A DNA stretch of 22,564 nucleotides from Pseudomonadota bacterium (GCA_023387235.1 JAEWIJ010000073.1:1-22564), one strand, 5' to 3'; positions 1-7,572 are shown, counted from the stretch's first letter. Program-made: numbers and translations. Notes: generated by a model not told the origin, from the sequence alone.

Positions 1-347
1 GTATCGAAGAAGCCGGCATCGTTGAGGATCATGCGATTGACCGTCACCTCGTCGATGCGCTCCTGCAGCCGTGCCTTGGCCACGAGATCGATCAGCGGCC
101 CGCCGCCGGGAGGCGACTCGGGAAAGATCGCGAAAGCATCCCATTTACGGCGGGATGCATCCAGCATGGTCTTCATGTCCTTCCATCGCACTTCGTTGCC
201 AATGACATGGACGTACGAGCACGAGATGAGATCGACCTTGTCGCTGCCGAGCATCAGCAGGAGAATGAGCGCGGTAAAGCCGTTCGTCGCCCCGTACTGC
301 TCGACGATCCAGCGCTCGAACTCGCCTCCCTTGTCGCTTCTGGCCAT
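1..347 (-). CDS. hypothetical protein, partial (C-terminus beyond left edge)
   Basis: An open minus-strand frame starts with ATG at 347 and stays open to the window edge, giving about 115 residues. It begins MARSDKGGEFERWIVEQYG. A hydrophobic stretch (FTALILLLMLG, about residues 24-34) is followed by a mixed, soluble-looking region. The ribosome binding site GAGGG overlaps the stop codon of the upstream gene, whose TGA ends at 355, so only 7 bases separate the two genes and translational coupling is likely. I do not recognise the family and the gene is truncated, so no function is offered. The plus-strand frame over the same DNA has no protein-like composition. Confidence 0.6.
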   Translation of the reverse strand, partial: MARSDKGGEFERWIVEQYGATNGFTALILLLMLGSDKVDLISCSYVHVIGNEVRWKDMKTMLDASRRKWDAFAIFPESPPGGGPLIDLVAKARLQERIDEVTVNRMILNDAGFFD

Positions 348-354
348 TGCACCC

Positions 355-843
355 TCAGAACTCGACAACGGGATATTCGAGCTTTTCCTGATCGAGAATG
401 GCGAGATAGCTCGTGCCGAACTCCGCCTCGTACCAGCGCTCGAACTCGGCGAGCGCCGCGACAATATCCGGCGCGGGCGCGGAAGGGGTCGCTTCCGCGT
501 CCTCGGGCGGTGGCTTCACGGCTTCCCAAACGGCGAGTGTCACGGGCCGCCAAGCCGCCAGGATTTTTCGGGGAGCCTCGCCCTCGCCATGCCAGCCGAA
601 CTCGGTAGCGAGCGCGGACGACTGCGCCGCGATCGCCCCCTCCGCGTCCTTCGACGATCGGGCGGCTTGCAGCATGAGTTCCGCCGTCGAGAGCCGCCGG
701 AAGGCATACTGGCGGGCGCGCTCGCGCTTCTCGATCTCGCGGGCGACGTTGTCGCGGAAATTGATCTCTTCGCGCTGAGCCGCGGCGGCGGCCACGGCAA
801 GCGGTCCCAGAAACTCGTCGTCGCGAACGCGCGCTTCATTCAT
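355..843 (-). CDS. hypothetical protein, 162 aa
   Basis: This 162-residue frame starts at ATG 843 (MNEARVRDDEFLGP) and ends at TGA 355-357. Residues about 15-60 are rich in Ala, Glu and Arg and look like a long helix. The middle contains a Pro/Ala-rich linker (PPPEDAEATPSAPAP, about residues 111-125), followed by an acidic and aromatic C-terminal segment (FERWYEAEFGTSYLAIL). There is no signal peptide or membrane segment. It lies 7 bases upstream of the next minus-strand gene, so the two probably form an operon. I do not recognise the family. The 352-codon plus-strand frame over this region is an antisense artefact of high GC: it runs through the non-coding DNA beyond and has a low-complexity Arg/Gly/Pro composition. 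Confidence 0.6.
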   Translation of the reverse strand: MNEARVRDDEFLGPLAVAAAAAQREEINFRDNVAREIEKRERARQYAFRRLSTAELMLQAARSSKDAEGAIAAQSSALATEFGWHGEGEAPRKILAAWRPVTLAVWEAVKPPPEDAEATPSAPAPDIVAALAEFERWYEAEFGTSYLAILDQEKLEYPVVEF

Positions 844-981
844 CGGGAGACTATCGCCTCGTCAGACCCTATGGCGCAGCTTAAGTCTTCAGCCGCATTG
901 CCTGACTGGCGTAGCTACTGGGCCGCCCTTGATCAAGGGGCTAGACGTCCGGGCGACGCCTCGGGCCGCCGGCTCTCCTCC

Positions 982-1074
982 CTACTGACCCACGACATAC
1001 ATCTGGATGACGAGGAAGAAGATTGCCGCGTGCGATCCGGCAAATATGAGCGCTGGCGCCAAAAACTCCCGCAT
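982..1074 (-). CDS. putative 30-aa single-pass membrane protein
   Basis: A minus-strand frame runs from ATG 1072-1074 to TAG 982-984 and encodes 30 residues, beginning MREFLAPALIF and ending VIQMYVVGQ. Almost the whole peptide is one hydrophobic segment (ALIFAGSHAAIFFLVIQMYVV) with a basic N-terminus, typical of a small single-pass inner-membrane protein. A purine-rich GGAAAGG ribosome binding site lies 7 bases upstream of the ATG. The surrounding DNA has no other credible gene. The hydrophobic pattern plus the binding site favour a real gene, but at 30 codons chance cannot be excluded and I know of no named family. Confidence 0.45.
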   Translation of the reverse strand: MREFLAPALIFAGSHAAIFFLVIQMYVVGQ

Positions 1075-1133
1075 GACTGAACCTTTCCCGCTGAAGATAC
1101 TCGCGAACCTGAAATGGAAACGGCAGAAACTTC

Positions 1134-1182
1134 CTGCGGTTCCAAAGGCTCAGTCGTGCTGCGGTGCCAAAAGGTTCAAAGG
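1134..1182. repeat. three GGTTCCAAAGG-like repeats
   Basis: Three near-identical short direct repeats lie upstream of the putative 30-aa membrane protein gene: GGTTCCAAAGG at 1138-1148, GGTGCCAAAAGG at 1163-1174 and GGTTCAAAGG at 1173-1182. The first two share a longer context (CTGCGGT before the core at 1134 and 1159). This could be a cluster of protein-binding sites; no regulator is identified. Confidence 0.4.
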
Positions 1183-1193
1183 TCCGAGCCGTA

Positions 1194-1213
1194 ATTTTCA
1201 AACACCTGAAAAT
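1194..1213. promoter_or_regulatory. AT-rich inverted repeat, candidate operator
   Basis: Perfect 7-base arms ATTTTCA and TGAAAAT flank a 6-base spacer. This AT-rich dyad stands out in GC-rich DNA and lies in the gene-poor stretch between the minus-strand small gene and the plus-strand MBL gene. The size and spacing suit a dimeric repressor. The target gene is not obvious. Confidence 0.4.
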
Positions 1214-1535
1214 GAGTTGCCGATCCCCGGGGATTGGCGGCAAGCTGCCGCCGACGTTGAATTGCTGAAACGTCGGGTCAAGATAGATGTCGGCCGGTCT
1301 TCACGCTTTGTCGTGCGCCAGGCGCTCTAACTTGGTCGCCAGGAGGCCGGGCCTACCGCTGCCCTATACCCCCGCGCCTTACCGGAAACCGCCGCCGCTG
1401 TTGATCGATCCAGGTCTGCAGGGCGCCGGCCCGGCCATGTATTTCAATCTGCGCTCTACGCTCCGCCAAGATCAGATCACGAAGCAAGTTTAAGTAGAGG
1501 ACGTCACGCACCATAAGCTGACACGGAGGAAAACA

Positions 1536-2540
1536 ATGTCCAAGGACACACTCGCGCTTTCACGTCGAAGCTTGCTCGCCGGCGCCGGTCTCACAGCGGC
1601 CGCGGCGTACACCGGCGGCTTTTCCCTGCCGACCGCGCACGCCAAGGCACCGTTCGCCACTACCCAGGCGCCCTACTTCTACCGCTTCCCGCACGGGAAG
1701 ATGCAGATGACGATGGTGTCGGACGGCCCCCTCCCGCTCGGTGATCCTTCCGGCGCCTTCCTTGGTGCGAAGAAGGAAGAGGTCACCCAGATGCTGACCG
1801 ACAATTTCCTCTCGCCGACGAATGCCGTGCTCGAGCAGAACATCCTCGTCGTGAATACCGGTGACAAGGTCTATATCGTCGACACGGGCATGGGCACCTC
1901 GACGATGTTCGGCCCCACCACCGGCAAGCTGATGGCCTCCCTCAAGGCTGCCGGCATCGATCCGGCGAGCGTCGACGGCATCCTGGCGACGCACGCACAC
2001 TGCGATCACGTCTGGGGCATCATGGGCGACGACGGCAAGCCCCACTTCCCCAATGCGCAGATCTACATCTCACAGGCCGACTTCGACTTCTGGACGGACG
2101 AGGCCAAGCTCTCGATGAAAGACCCGGCCTACATGAAGCCGTTCGTCGAGGGCGCGCGCAAGAACCTGCTGCCGGTCCGCGACCGCATCGTGTTCTTCAA
2201 GGATGGCGAGGAGTTCGTTCCCGGCATCCAGGCGATCTCGGCACCGGGCCACACCATCGGCCACACCGTCTTCATGATCACGTCCGACGGCAAGTCGATG
2301 GCCGCCATCGGCGATCTCACGCACCACCATATCCTGCTCGTCGAGCGCCCGCGCCTCGAGTTCGCCTACGATACGGATCCCAAGCAATCGGCCGGCTCGC
2401 GCGTGCGCATTCTCGATATGCTGGCGGCGAACAAGATTCCGCTCGTCGCGTACCACTTCCCGTGGCCCGGCAACGGCCATGTCGTGAAGAACGGCGACGG
2501 TTTCCGCTTCATCCCGGCGCCGATGAATATGACACTATAG
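1536..2540 (+). CDS. Tat-exported MBL-fold metallo-hydrolase
   Basis: This is a 334-residue protein of the metallo-beta-lactamase fold. The N-terminus carries a twin-arginine signal (LSRRSLLAG, residues 8-16) and an Ala-rich stretch, with a likely cleavage after A36 (AHA), so the enzyme should act in the periplasm. The zinc-binding HxHxDH motif is at H153-H158 (THAHCDH). Further metal ligands are H239 (APGHT), D260 (IGD) and H307 (AYHFPWPG). The family includes lactonases, thioesterases and sulfatase-like enzymes, and the substrate cannot be told from the sequence. The start is supported by GGAGGA 8 bases upstream. It precedes a TRAP transporter on the same strand, separated by 218 bases with several hairpins, so it may have its own transcript. 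An exported lactone hydrolase acting before uptake is one possible role (inference). Confidence 0.9.
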   Translation: MSKDTLALSRRSLLAGAGLTAAAAYTGGFSLPTAHAKAPFATTQAPYFYRFPHGKMQMTMVSDGPLPLGDPSGAFLGAKKEEVTQMLTDNFLSPTNAVLEQNILVVNTGDKVYIVDTGMGTSTMFGPTTGKLMASLKAAGIDPASVDGILATHAHCDHVWGIMGDDGKPHFPNAQIYISQADFDFWTDEAKLSMKDPAYMKPFVEGARKNLLPVRDRIVFFKDGEEFVPGIQAISAPGHTIGHTVFMITSDGKSMAAIGDLTHHHILLVERPRLEFAYDTDPKQSAGSRVRILDMLAANKIPLVAYHFPWPGNGHVVKNGDGFRFIPAPMNMTL

Positions 2541-2556
2541 TCGTATTGCCTGCATC

Positions 2557-2582
2557 CCTCTCCCTGCCCGCGCGGGGAGAGG
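2557..2582. repeat. CCTCTCCC/GGGAGAGG hairpin after MBL gene
   Basis: Perfect 8-base arms CCTCTCCC (2557-2564) and GGGAGAGG (2575-2582) flank a GC-rich loop 16 bases after the MBL stop codon. There is no T-tract. It may stop transcription or stabilise the mRNA end. It resembles the C/G-rich palindromic element at 21108-21130, so both may belong to one dispersed intergenic repeat type. Confidence 0.45.
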
Positions 2583-2611
2583 ATTGGCTTCCGATCGCCG
2601 TTTCACGGGTT

Positions 2612-2626
2612 ATTCTTCCGAAGAAT
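2612..2626. promoter_or_regulatory. inverted repeat upstream of dctP, candidate operator
   Basis: Arms ATTCTTC and GAAGAAT flank a single central base. The 15-base dyad is AT-rich relative to its surroundings and lies 133 bases before the dctP start. It is a plausible operator for a regulator of the transporter operon; no regulator gene lies next to it. Confidence 0.4.
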
Positions 2627-2637
2627 CAAGCCTGACG

Positions 2638-2664
2638 GGGCCCGAGGCGTGCCTCGATAGGCCC
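2638..2664 (+). promoter_or_regulatory. leader hairpin upstream of dctP
   Basis: Nested arms GGGCC (2638-2642) with GGCCC (2660-2664), and CGAGGC (2643-2648) with GCCTCG (2651-2656), form an 11-base-pair dyad with a 3-base bulge. The 2-base centre makes a DNA-level protein-binding site as likely as an RNA hairpin. A separate pair of arms TATTGCA/TGCAATA lies at 2676-2682 and 2711-2717. Confidence 0.35.
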
Positions 2665-2758
2665 GGCCCTCGAACTATTGCATACGGCATACCTAGCGTG
2701 CCATGCTCGCTGCAATAACAACGGTCGGCGTAGATCGATCCAACACGGAGGAAAGCCC

Positions 2759-3889
2759 ATGACAAAGGACACGGAAAGATTGAACAGGCGCCGCTTTCTC
2801 AAAGGCGGTGCGGTTACGGCTGCCGCGGCGGCCGGCGTGGTCGCCATGCCCAACGTCTCGCGCGCCCAGACCACGACCCTGAAGATGCAGGGTTCTTGGG
2901 GCGCCAAGGACGTCTTCAACGAGATGGCGCAGGACTACGTCGAGCGCGTCAACAAGATGGCCGGCGGCCGTCTCAAGATCGACTATCTCGTCGGCGGCGC
3001 GGTCGTGCATCCCTTCCAGGTGTTCGACGGCGTCCATGGCGGCCAGATCGACGGCGCGCATACCGTGACCGTCTACTGGTACGGCAAGCACAAGGCAGCC
3101 TCGCTGTTCGGCACCGGCCCGGTGTTCGGCTTCAATGCCAACGAAGGCCTCGGCTGGATTCACAACGGCGGCGGCCGCGAGCTGTTCCATGAGCTGCAGA
3201 CGCAGATCATGAAGGTCAATATCGTCAGCTTCTTCGCAATGCCCATGCCGACCCAGCCGCTCGGCTGGTTCAAGAAGCCGATCACTTCGGTCGATCAGAT
3301 CAAGGGCCTCAAGTACCGCACCGTCGGCCTCGCCGCCGATCTCTTCCAGGCGATGGGCGCCTCGGTCGCGCAGCTTCCGGGCGGCGAGATCGTGCCGGCC
3401 ATGGAGCGCGGCGTCATTGAGGGTTTCGAGTTCAACAACCCGACGTCGGACCGCCGCTTCGGCGCCCAGGACGTCGCCAAGAACTACATGCTCGGCAGCC
3501 ACCATCAGGCGACCGAGTACTTCGAGATCATGTTCAACAAGGGCAGGTTCGACAAGCTGCCCGACGAGCACAAGGCCATCCTGCAATACGCCGCCGAAGC
3601 CGTCTCCTCCGCCAACGAGTGGAAGGGGATGGACTACTATTCCAAGGATCTGCAGGAGCTGATCTCGAAGGACAAGGTCAACGTTCTGCGCACGCCGAAG
3701 GCCGTGTTCGACGCCCAGATCAAGGCCTGGGACGGCCTGATTGCCGGTCTCGAGAAAGATCCCTTCATGAAGAAGGTGATGGATTCCCAGAAAGAGTGGG
3801 TCCGGCGGGTCGTGTACTACAACATGATGAACGCGACCGACTATCGCGGCGCCTTCGATCACCACTTCCCGGGCGTCCTCAAGATCTGA
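2759..3889 (+). CDS. dctP: TRAP transporter substrate-binding protein DctP (TakP/FcbT1-like)
   Basis: This is a 376-residue extracytoplasmic solute receptor of a tripartite ATP-independent periplasmic transporter. The start MTKDTERLNRRRFLKGG is preferred over an upstream frame extension because GGAGGAAA lies just before it and a Tat signal follows (R10-R12, cleavage near A36, SRA). The mature protein has the DctP-family pattern. R187 (LKYRTVG) is at the position of the conserved arginine that binds a substrate carboxylate, and GGEIVPAMERGVIEG spans residues 208-222. The protein resembles the branch that includes TakP (2-oxo acids) and FcbT1 (chlorobenzoate), so an organic acid is the likely ligand; this placement is from motif memory, not alignment. 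dctQ and dctM follow, with a strong hairpin just after this gene. Confidence 0.93.
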   Translation: MTKDTERLNRRRFLKGGAVTAAAAAGVVAMPNVSRAQTTTLKMQGSWGAKDVFNEMAQDYVERVNKMAGGRLKIDYLVGGAVVHPFQVFDGVHGGQIDGAHTVTVYWYGKHKAASLFGTGPVFGFNANEGLGWIHNGGGRELFHELQTQIMKVNIVSFFAMPMPTQPLGWFKKPITSVDQIKGLKYRTVGLAADLFQAMGASVAQLPGGEIVPAMERGVIEGFEFNNPTSDRRFGAQDVAKNYMLGSHHQATEYFEIMFNKGRFDKLPDEHKAILQYAAEAVSSANEWKGMDYYSKDLQELISKDKVNVLRTPKAVFDAQIKAWDGLIAGLEKDPFMKKVMDSQKEWVRRVVYYNMMNATDYRGAFDHHFPGVLKI

Positions 3890-3928
3890 TCCCATTCCGG
3901 CATATCGTGCCGAAACCAAGAGGTAGTG

Positions 3929-3954
3929 CGGGCGGCGTACAGGTGCGCCGCCCG
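3929..3954 (+). promoter_or_regulatory. dctP-dctQ intercistronic hairpin
   Basis: Perfect 9-base arms CGGGCGGCG (3929-3937) and CGCCGCCCG (3946-3954) flank an 8-base loop, 40 bases after the dctP stop. There is no T-tract, so read-through is expected. Hairpins at this position in binding-protein operons often protect the upstream mRNA and keep binding protein in excess over membrane subunits. Confidence 0.6.
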
Positions 3955-4005
3955 ATATCTTGACGGCCCTGCCACGTGCAGCGTCCGCTGCGGATCGAAG
4001 CGCAC

Positions 4006-4608
4006 ATGAAAAATCTCCTCTTCTTCATCGACTCCCTCAGCACGTGGACCGGCAAGGCCTTTGCTTGGCTGATCATGGTCCTCACGCTCGGCGTGAGCTA
4101 CGAAGTGCTCGTGCGATACGTCTTCCGCGCGCCGACCACCTGGGCTTTCGACTTCAGCTACATCAACTACGGCGCGATGTTCCTGATGGCCGGTGCCTAT
4201 ACCCTTTCACGCGGCGGCCATGTCCGCGCCGACGTCGTCTATCGCTTCCTCAAGCCGCGCACGCAGGCGACCATGGATCTCGTGCTTTACGTGATCTTCT
4301 TCCTGCCGGCCGTCGCCGCACTCATCTACTCGGGCTGGAACTATGCCGCGACGTCGATCCGCTTCAAGGAAGTGAGCATTTTCAGTCCGGCCGGCATCCC
4401 GATTTTTCCGCTGAAGGCGCTGATACCGGTAACTGGCGTGCTGCTGCTGCTGCAGGGCATCGCCGAGATCACACGCTGCATCATCTGCATTCGTGAGGGG
4501 GCGTGGCCGCAACGGCTGCACGACGTCGAGGAGACGGAGAGCATCGTCATCCGCGAGCGTCTGGAACATCAGGAGCCGCAGGCTCCGAACTCGGGCAAGG
4601 GGGCCTGA
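4006..4608 (+). CDS. dctQ: TRAP transporter small permease DctQ
   Basis: This 200-residue protein has four predicted membrane helices (about residues 17-38, 53-68, 90-112 and 131-158), the standard topology of the small TRAP permease subunit that pairs with DctM. The motif VLVRYVFRAPTTWAFDFS after the first helix is typical of the family. ATG 4006 was chosen over an in-frame GTG at 3976, since the extra ten residues add only a charged stretch and neither start has a strong ribosome binding site. The hydrophilic C-terminal tail (about residues 165-200) is acidic. The stop codon is 2 bases before the dctM start, so the two are cotranscribed and probably coupled. Confidence 0.92.
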   Translation: MKNLLFFIDSLSTWTGKAFAWLIMVLTLGVSYEVLVRYVFRAPTTWAFDFSYINYGAMFLMAGAYTLSRGGHVRADVVYRFLKPRTQATMDLVLYVIFFLPAVAALIYSGWNYAATSIRFKEVSIFSPAGIPIFPLKALIPVTGVLLLLQGIAEITRCIICIREGAWPQRLHDVEETESIVIRERLEHQEPQAPNSGKGA

Positions 4609-4610
4609 GC

Positions 4611-5960
4611 ATGACCGATCCGCAAATTGGCATGATGATGCTGGCGCTGTTCATCTTCATCATCATGCTCGGCTTTCCCATTGCCTTCACGCTGATCGCG
4701 ATGGGCGTTGGCTTCGGCTACTACGCTTACTTCATTCCCGATCAGGCGATCTTCGAGAACAGAGTATTCACGCTGCTGGTGCAGAAGACGTTCGAGGTCA
4801 TGTCGAACGACACGCTGATCGCCGTGCCGTTATTCCTGTTCATGGGCTACCTCGTCGAACGGGCCAACATCCTCGATCGCTTGTTTCATGCGCTGCAGAT
4901 CTCGATGTCGCGCGTTCCGGGCGCGCTCGCCGTCGCGACCATGATCACGTGCGCGATGTTCGCGACGGCGACCGGCATCGTCGGCGCCGTCGTGACGCTC
5001 ATGGGCCTCCTGGCCTTGCCGGCGATGCTGCGCGCCAACTACGACATCAAGCTTTCGACCGGCGTCGTGTGTGCCGGCGGCTGCCTCGGCATTCTCATTC
5101 CGCCGAGCGTGCTGCTGATCGTCTACGCGGCCACGGCCGGCGTTTCCGCGGTCAAGCTCTATGCCGCCGCGTTCCTGCCCGGCTTCCTGTTGGCCGGTTT
5201 CTACATCCTCTACATCATCCTGCGGGCCGTCATAAATCCGGCGCTCTGCCCGAAGCTGCCGAAGGAGCAGACGGATATTCCCGCCCGCGAGGTGCTGTGG
5301 GCGCTGGCGACGTCGTTCCTGCCGCTCGCACTGCTGATCGTGTGCGTGCTCGGCGCCATTCTGTTCGGCCTGGCGACGCCCTCGGAAGCGGCGGCGGCCG
5401 GCGCACTCGCGAGCCTCGTGCTCGCAGCGGCCTACCGCGCACTCAACTACGAGATGCTGAAAGAGTCCGTCTATCTGACGGCGCGCGCCGCGGCGATGGT
5501 GTGCTACCTCTTCATCGGCTCGTGGACGTTTTCCTCCGTCTTCGCGCTGCTCGGCGGTCAGCAGGTCATCGAGAACTTCATCCTCGGCATGAATCTCTCG
5601 CCGACCCAGTTCCTCATCCTGACCCAGGTCATCATCTTCCTTCTCGGGTGGCCGCTCGAATGGACCGAGATCATCGTCATCTTCGTGCCGATCTTCCTGC
5701 CTCTGCTGGACGACTTCGGCATTGATCCGATCTTCTTCGGCATTTTGGTCGCGCTCAACACACAGACCGCGTTCAACACGCCACCCGTGGCGATGGCCGC
5801 GTTCTATCTCAAGGGTGTCGCGCCGCCACAGGTTCAGCTCACGCACATCTTCCGCGGTGCGCTGCCGTTCGTCGGCATGGTGTTCCTGACCATGTTCCTG
5901 GTCTACATCTTCCCGGGCATTGCGCTGTGGCTGCCCGACTACCTCTACTCGTCCCGCTAG
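4611..5960 (+). CDS. dctM: TRAP transporter large permease DctM
   Basis: This 449-residue integral membrane protein is the ion-coupled transport subunit of the TRAP system. It has about a dozen hydrophobic segments along its length. Family hallmarks include FLFMGYLVERANILDRLF (about residues 79-96), LGILIPPSVLLIVYA after the first half, ATPSEAAAAGA, and LNTQTAFNTPPVAMAAFYLKG near the C-terminus. Length is normal. The start at 4611 is chosen over a longer in-frame extension because AAGGGGG lies upstream and the ATG begins the expected N-terminal helix 2 bases after the dctQ stop. It resembles the mannitol/chloroaromatic group (COG4664) rather than the C4-dicarboxylate DctM; this is a judgement from memory. 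Confidence 0.94.
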   Translation: MTDPQIGMMMLALFIFIIMLGFPIAFTLIAMGVGFGYYAYFIPDQAIFENRVFTLLVQKTFEVMSNDTLIAVPLFLFMGYLVERANILDRLFHALQISMSRVPGALAVATMITCAMFATATGIVGAVVTLMGLLALPAMLRANYDIKLSTGVVCAGGCLGILIPPSVLLIVYAATAGVSAVKLYAAAFLPGFLLAGFYILYIILRAVINPALCPKLPKEQTDIPAREVLWALATSFLPLALLIVCVLGAILFGLATPSEAAAAGALASLVLAAAYRALNYEMLKESVYLTARAAAMVCYLFIGSWTFSSVFALLGGQQVIENFILGMNLSPTQFLILTQVIIFLLGWPLEWTEIIVIFVPIFLPLLDDFGIDPIFFGILVALNTQTAFNTPPVAMAAFYLKGVAPPQVQLTHIFRGALPFVGMVFLTMFLVYIFPGIALWLPDYLYSSR

Positions 5961-5988
5961 GTGGAGGCGCGATGACAGGACTTTCACC

Positions 5989-7389
5989 ATGACGCGCCCC
6001 GCGGATCTCGGCGTATCGGATGCGGCAGCCGCCATCCGCGACGGGCAAGTCACGGCCGTCGAGATGACCGAGAATTGCCTCGGTCGCGTGCGCGAGGTCG
6101 ACGGCAACATACAGGCCTGGGCCTTCCTCGATCCCGCTCACGCGCTGCGCCAGGCACAAGCCGCCGACGCGCATCGCATGGCAGGAAGGCCGCTCGGCCC
6201 ACTCCATGGCGTGCCCGTCGGCATCAAGGACATCTTCGACACGGCCGACTATCCGACCGAATTCGGCTCCGCGCTCTGGCGGGGCAGGACGCCGCGTGAA
6301 GATGCGGTCGCGGTCGCACGCCTGCGCGCGGCGGGAGCCATCGTCCTCGGCAAGACCGTGACGACCGAGTACGCCTATTTCCATCCCGGCAAGACGAGAA
6401 ACCCGCACGATCCCGCACGGACACCCGGCGGCTCGTCCAGCGGATCCGCCGCGGCCGTGGCTGCCGGCATGGTGCCGGCGGCCATCGGGTCCCAGACGAA
6501 CGGCTCGGTCATACGGCCGGCGTCATTCTGTGGGGTCGTCGGCTTCAAGCCGACACATGGCCTCATCCCGCGCACGGGTGCGATGCTGCTCTCGCGCGCG
6601 CTCGATCATGTGGGCGTGTTCGCGCGCTCCGTGACCGACGCGGCGCTCATCGCCGACATCCTCGCCGGCTATGATGCGGAGGATCCGGACACCCGCCCAA
6701 TCGCGACCGGCCATCTCGCCGCCAATGCCGCCAGCGAACCGCCGCTGCCGCCCCGCTTCGCCTTCGTCAAGGGGCCCGCCTGGAAAGCGGCAGAGCCCTA
6801 TCTCGACGAGGCCTTCGAGGAGCTCGTCGGCGCCCTCGGCGAGAATGTCCAGACCGTCGACCTCGGCCCCGCCTTCGAGCGCGGCATCGAGTTCCATGGG
6901 CACATCATGGCCGCCGACATGGCGCACAACTTCCGCCGCGATCTCGCCAAGGCCGGAGATGTTCTGAGCGTCCAACTGCGCGAGTTGCTCACGCGCGGCA
7001 AGGCGATCACGGCGCACGACTACCTCGAGGCGATAGCCGCGGCGGCAATTCTCAATCAGCAGCTCGATGACGTGTTCAACGAGTACGACGCGATCCTGAC
7101 GGCCTCGGCTCCGGGCGAAGCGCCCATCGGCACCGCAACGGGCAACCCGATCTTCTGCTCGCTCTGGACCTACCTCGGTACACCCGCCATCTCGCTGCCG
7201 CTGCTCGCGGGGCCGAACGGCCTGCCGATCGGCGTGCAGCTCATTGCGCGGCGCGGCAACGATGCCCGCCTGCTCAGAACGGCGCGCTGGCTTTCCGCCC
7301 ATGTCGCTGCGGCAGGGCGTCGCCGCAAACCATCGACCTCAGCCGCGAAAGGCTCCGGCCGCCGAACCAGCCAAAGGAAGGCGCAATGA
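5989..7389 (+). CDS. amidase signature family hydrolase
   Basis: This is a 466-residue amidase of the Ser-cisSer-Lys type, which hydrolyses amide bonds in the cytoplasm. The catalytic Lys is K80 (VGIKDIFDT), the cis-Ser is S149 in GGSSSGSAAAVAAG (147-160), and the nucleophile is S173 (QTNGSVIRPA). The 24-residue spacing between the two serines is the canonical one. No signal peptide is present. The start is ATG 5989 with AGGA 8 bases upstream, 28 bases after the dctM stop, so the gene belongs to the transporter operon. This suggests the imported compound, or a product of it, carries an amide. GatA is excluded as the likely role because there is no gatC/gatB neighbour and the gene sits in a transport operon. 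Substrate unknown. Confidence 0.93.
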   Translation: MTRPADLGVSDAAAAIRDGQVTAVEMTENCLGRVREVDGNIQAWAFLDPAHALRQAQAADAHRMAGRPLGPLHGVPVGIKDIFDTADYPTEFGSALWRGRTPREDAVAVARLRAAGAIVLGKTVTTEYAYFHPGKTRNPHDPARTPGGSSSGSAAAVAAGMVPAAIGSQTNGSVIRPASFCGVVGFKPTHGLIPRTGAMLLSRALDHVGVFARSVTDAALIADILAGYDAEDPDTRPIATGHLAANAASEPPLPPRFAFVKGPAWKAAEPYLDEAFEELVGALGENVQTVDLGPAFERGIEFHGHIMAADMAHNFRRDLAKAGDVLSVQLRELLTRGKAITAHDYLEAIAAAAILNQQLDDVFNEYDAILTASAPGEAPIGTATGNPIFCSLWTYLGTPAISLPLLAGPNGLPIGVQLIARRGNDARLLRTARWLSAHVAAAGRRRKPSTSAAKGSGRRTSQRKAQ

Positions 7390-7556
7390 CCAACTTCATC
7401 ACCGGCATCATCGGCATTTTGCTGGTCGCCAGCTTTCTTACATTCATGCTCGTCTGGGTGCCGGCGCCGCCGCTCATCATCATCGTCATCGCCGTCATGG
7501 CGATGCTCATCGTCGATTTCGTGCAGTCCTTGCGCAGCAACGGCAACGGGCGGTAG
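7386..7556 (+). CDS. small membrane protein, 56 aa
   Basis: The frame starts at ATG 7386, overlapping the amidase stop in an ATGA junction, and ends at TAG 7554-7556. It encodes 56 residues with two hydrophobic segments (about residues 4-25 and 28-47) separated by PAPP, followed by a short polar tail rich in Arg, Ser, Asn and Gly. The overlap implies translational coupling with the amidase. I do not recognise a named family. Its place at the end of a TRAP-amidase operon could suggest an accessory membrane role, but nothing in the sequence shows this. Confidence 0.7.
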   Translation: MTNFITGIIGILLVASFLTFMLVWVPAPPLIIIVIAVMAMLIVDFVQSLRSNGNGR

Positions 7557-7572
7557 CCCTCCGACTCGATCC

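Larger units (their letters stand above)
1075..1535. other. non-coding stretch upstream of the Tat-MBL gene
   Basis: Apart from the repeats at 1134-1182 and the dyad at 1194-1213, I see no credible gene here. The short frames on both strands lack ribosome binding sites and protein-like composition. The leader of the MBL gene ends with ACACGGAGGAAA, a strong ribosome binding site, and the same 12 bases precede dctP. I could not assign a clear sigma-70 promoter. Confidence 0.5.

Noticed and set aside
22..1080. 352-codon plus-strand frame
   Set aside because: Antisense to two better minus-strand genes; low-complexity Arg/Gly/Pro composition and no ribosome binding site.
1437..1493. 18-codon plus-strand frame before the Tat-MBL gene
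   Set aside because: No ribosome binding site and no recognisable peptide character.
2693..3919. 408-codon minus-strand frame
   Set aside because: Exactly antisense to dctP, a clear family member; the long open frame is a by-product of GC-rich codon use.
4830..6110. 426-codon minus-strand frame
   Set aside because: Antisense to dctM and the amidase start; composition is Arg/Glu/Gln-rich noise.
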